This document shows positions 5,792-8,100 of a DNA stretch of 8,100 nucleotides, piece by piece (within the stretch, counting starts at the first letter, position 1; every line of letters starts with the position of its first letter). The notes below the pieces were generated by a model. That model did no database searches, was not told the DNA's origin, and worked only from the letters and a program-made list of their open reading frames with translations. Position numbers and translations under genes: made by a program. The DNA comes from Candidatus Omnitrophota bacterium (lineage in GTDB: Bacteria > Omnitrophota > Koll11 > Gygaellales > Profunditerraquicolaceae), in contig JAQULD010000075.1 in assembly GCA_028719045.1 (NCBI GenBank), positions 1-8,100 on the forward strand, in the 5' to 3' direction.

Positions 5792-8100
5792 TTACCTCAA
5801 TGGTAAAGTAAAAATAAAATTGGAACCTTTTCCGAAAACGCTCTCTACCCGGATCATTCCCCCATGCAGCTCAACCAGCCTTTTGGTTAAAGCCAGCCCC
5901 AAACCCGTGCCTTCCATGGTTTTGGTGTCCCGGGATTTGATCTGGGAAAAGTTCTGGAAAAGCAAATGCATATCTTCCTGTTTTATACCCTTACCTGTGT
6001 CCAGCACAGAGATTGTCACATGCCATTTGTCCGTACCGGGGCGTTCGGCTCTCAAAACTACGCGCCCTGCGTCCGGAGTGAATTTTAAAGCGTTGCTTAA
6101 AAGATTATACAATATCTGCCTGAGTTTTTTGGGATCAGCCATGATCTCGATGTCCGCTTCCCGGCTTACTTCCAATTCCAGGCTGACATTGCGTTTGGCC
6201 GCGCTTTCCTTAAACATTAACAAAGCCGGTTCCAAGATATCGCTATTAAGCCTTACATTTTCCAGCTCAAGCTCCAATTTACCGGCTTCTATCTTCGATA
6301 AATCGAGTATGTCGTTGATCAAACTCAACAGGTGGCGCCCGCTGCTGTTGATATTATCTACGTACTGGCGCTGTTTATCATTGATCTTGCCAAAGAACTC
6401 ATCCTGAAGCAATTCGCTAAAGCCTAAGATCGAGTTTAGCGGGGTCCTTAGCTCATGCGACATACTGGAAAGAAATTCCGATTTCAGGCGGCTGGCGGAT
6501 TCAGCGCTTTCTTTGGCTTTTTGCAGTTCAGCTTCCGCTTTTTTCCGCTCGTTTATGTCGCGCAGGTATATTTCAAGGCGCTTCTCCCTGGGATAAACAT
6601 GCGCCTCGAACCACCTTTCCGCTATCGAAGAATTAGCTTCGAAATGGAGCGGCTCTTTTTCCAAAAAAGCTTTCTTAAATTGTTTAAAGAATTCGGAATC
6701 TTTCGCTTCCGGATATTCTTCAAAGTAAACCTTGCCGTTCAATTCCATCGATGTCCGTTTAAACATTACCCTTTCAGCTACGGGATTTACCTCAACGAAA
6801 CGCCATCGCTCATCCAGCGAAAAATAGGCATCGGTTATGCTGGAAAGCGTCGCCTGCAGCCTTTCGCTTGTTTCCAATAACTTATGTTCCGCTTCCAGGA
6901 GTTCGGTGATATCGCGGACCGCGGCGAATATCCCTATTATTTTGCCGTTCTTATCCCTGAACAAACTGGCGTTGCACAAGACCTCGGTCGTGCTTCCGGA
7001 AGCATGGCGGACGGTAAGAGGATAATCTCTTATCGCCCCGTCCTTTAACACTTTATTAAAACTCTCCAAAGCCTTTCTTTGGTCTATAAAATAGATTGAA
7101 AAGTCGCTTCCGATAAGTTTTTCCCGGGGCACCCCTACTATAAGTTCCGTCGCTTTATTTACATCCGTGAACCTGCCTTCCGGACTTACTGTAACCAAAG
7201 GATCGATGCTGATCTCGAATAGATTACGGATATAGCTGGCAGCCGCGCGCTGCAGTTCTTCGGCCTGCCGGCGCCTGTCCACCTCATGATCGAGTATCCA
7301 GAAAACCAGGAACAAAATGATAAAACTGATAAAACCCACGATCAAAATGGTCAGGATTATCCTCTGGGTGCCTTCGTGTTTGGTCGCAGAATACTGCTGC
7401 AGGAAATCATGCTCCTCCGCGTCCAGCTGTATGATCAAATTTTGGATATAGTCAAGGGCGTCCTTTCCTTTTTCAGGCAGCACAAATCCCTTTTCAGTAT
7501 GCGCGGCGTTTTTTTTCATCTCGTCGATGGAACTTTTCAACTGCAGCACCAGATTAGAGATCGTTTTCGTGATAGTATCTATCCTCTCATGTTCTTTGGT
7601 ATCAGCAATGTCCACCTTATTTAGCCCCGCGATTAATTGTTCTATCGAATCGATCGCTTTGTAGTAAAGGTCCAGCAGGTCTTTCTTCTGGGTCACGACA
7701 TAATTGCGCAGCTCTGAATTTGCCGTGTTTATCTCTGACAACAATCCATCGACATTCTGCAGGACTTGGTAAGTGCTGGTTTCCAGCCTGTCGGAATCGA
7801 GTAAAGTGGATATACTCCTGGTGCTGACCATGATCACTCCGATCTGGATCATCAGGCCTACGCAAAATAATATGGTCACATTCACTTTTTTAGAAAACCA
7901 TTTGCTGAAATTATCGGCTAATCCCGCGACCAGCGCGCTAAAACCAAGAGCGGTCCAGACGGTCGACGAATAAAAAGACATCCTGGCGAAATTCCACCAG
8001 CCATACCCCATTTCTATGCCGGTAAGATAACCGATACAGGCGATATTGGCCACTACAGTGATCACGCCTCCCAAAACGATCAAAACCGGAGAGTAAAACC
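5792..8100 (-). CDS. Membrane sensor histidine kinase, CHASE3-PAS-PAS, 5' end outside window
   Basis: The reading frame is open to the window edge. A TTG at 8083 is the first possible start inside it, but the codons upstream continue a hydrophobic segment (FYSPV), so the true start is very likely beyond 8100. Counting from that TTG: membrane segments at about 1-22, 36-57 and 68-87; a helical CHASE3-like extracytoplasmic domain (about 88-240); a further segment (241-264); PAS1 (about 286-394, ending VRDITE); PAS2 (about 405-513, ending LRDINE); a coiled coil; HisKA with H543 in SMSHELRTPLNS; and the ATPase domain with N660/N664, G1 D695-T-G-K-G and G2 GTGLGLAL (725-732). All kinase residues are intact. 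It is the first visible gene of the kinase operon, 7 bp ahead of the next. The ligand cannot be told. Confidence 0.92.
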   Translation of the reverse strand, partial: FYSPVLIVLGGVITVVANIACIGYLTGIEMGYGWWNFARMSFYSSTVWTALGFSALVAGLADNFSKWFSKKVNVTILFCVGLMIQIGVIMVSTRSISTLLDSDRLETSTYQVLQNVDGLLSEINTANSELRNYVVTQKKDLLDLYYKAIDSIEQLIAGLNKVDIADTKEHERIDTITKTISNLVLQLKSSIDEMKKNAAHTEKGFVLPEKGKDALDYIQNLIIQLDAEEHDFLQQYSATKHEGTQRIILTILIVGFISFIILFLVFWILDHEVDRRRQAEELQRAAASYIRNLFEISIDPLVTVSPEGRFTDVNKATELIVGVPREKLIGSDFSIYFIDQRKALESFNKVLKDGAIRDYPLTVRHASGSTTEVLCNASLFRDKNGKIIGIFAAVRDITELLEAEHKLLETSERLQATLSSITDAYFSLDERWRFVEVNPVAERVMFKRTSMELNGKVYFEEYPEAKDSEFFKQFKKAFLEKEPLHFEANSSIAERWFEAHVYPREKRLEIYLRDINERKKAEAELQKAKESAESASRLKSEFLSSMSHELRTPLNSILGFSELLQDEFFGKINDKQRQYVDNINSSGRHLLSLINDILDLSKIEAGKLELELENVRLNSDILEPALLMFKESAAKRNVSLELEVSREADIEIMADPKKLRQILYNLLSNALKFTPDAGRVVLRAERPGTDKWHVTISVLDTGKGIKQEDMHLLFQNFSQIKSRDTKTMEGTGLGLALTKRLVELHGGMIRVESVFGKGSNFIFTLPLR

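Noticed and set aside
5820..6407. Plus-strand open frame of 195 codons
   Set aside because: It is wholly antisense to the conserved HisKA/ATPase region of the CHASE3 kinase. It has no family resemblance, and its Ser/Leu-rich composition is typical of antisense frames.
6455..6880. Plus-strand open frame of 141 codons
   Set aside because: Antisense to the H-box and PAS2 region of an intact kinase, with no recognisable motif.
7617..7865. Second minus-strand frame inside the first kinase
   Set aside because: It overlaps the CHASE3-coding frame out of phase, is rich in Arg/Asp/Pro, and has no domain.
8083..8083. TTG at 8083 as the true start of the CHASE3 kinase
   Set aside because: The frame stays open to the window edge with more hydrophobic codons, so the gene is most likely truncated by the window.

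Overview
The window looks like ordinary bacterial chromosome of moderate GC. It holds part of a glycine cleavage locus, a small cluster of ribbon-helix-helix (RHH) regulators, and most of a large two-component signalling operon. There are no rRNA, tRNA, CRISPR or insertion-sequence signatures. Sigma-70-like promoters and purine-rich Shine-Dalgarno (SD) sites fit a Gram-negative-type bacterium. The combination of membrane PAS kinases, small Asn/Cys-rich RHH proteins and a gcvT-gcvH pair would fit an uncultivated lineage such as Omnitrophota or a relative. That placement is an impression, not something the sequence proves.

Region 1 (1-1700, minus strand): gcvT and gcvH overlap by one base (TAATG) and encode the T and H proteins of the glycine cleavage system. 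A near-consensus promoter (TTGACT, 17 bp, TATAAT) lies about 130 bp upstream of gcvT. The leader between them has pairing segments and a T7 run but no recognisable glycine riboswitch core. gcvP would be expected beyond position 1.

Region 2 (1700-2735): a minus-strand pair encodes a 65-residue RHH protein and a 77-residue cysteine-rich protein of unknown function, separated by 2 bp. Divergent from it is a plus-strand gene for a second RHH-like protein of 107 residues. The 272-bp region between them has candidate promoters in both directions, two for the pair and one for the plus-strand gene. It also carries several short repeats that could be operators.

Region 3 (2745-8100, minus strand): four tightly spaced signalling genes. 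In transcription order they are: a membrane histidine kinase with CHASE3 and two PAS domains (5' end outside the window); a second membrane kinase with a Cys/His-containing PAS domain; a single-domain CheY/DivK-like receiver; and a soluble REC-histidine kinase protein. Gaps are 7 and 35 bp, then a 4-bp ATGA overlap, so they are probably one transcript. No DNA-binding or enzymatic output domain is present, so the set looks like a phosphorelay or signal-integration module whose final effector is elsewhere. No clearly new system is visible. The parts most worth checking are the RHH/Cys-rich pair with its repeat-rich control region, the kinase relay, and the gcv leader.
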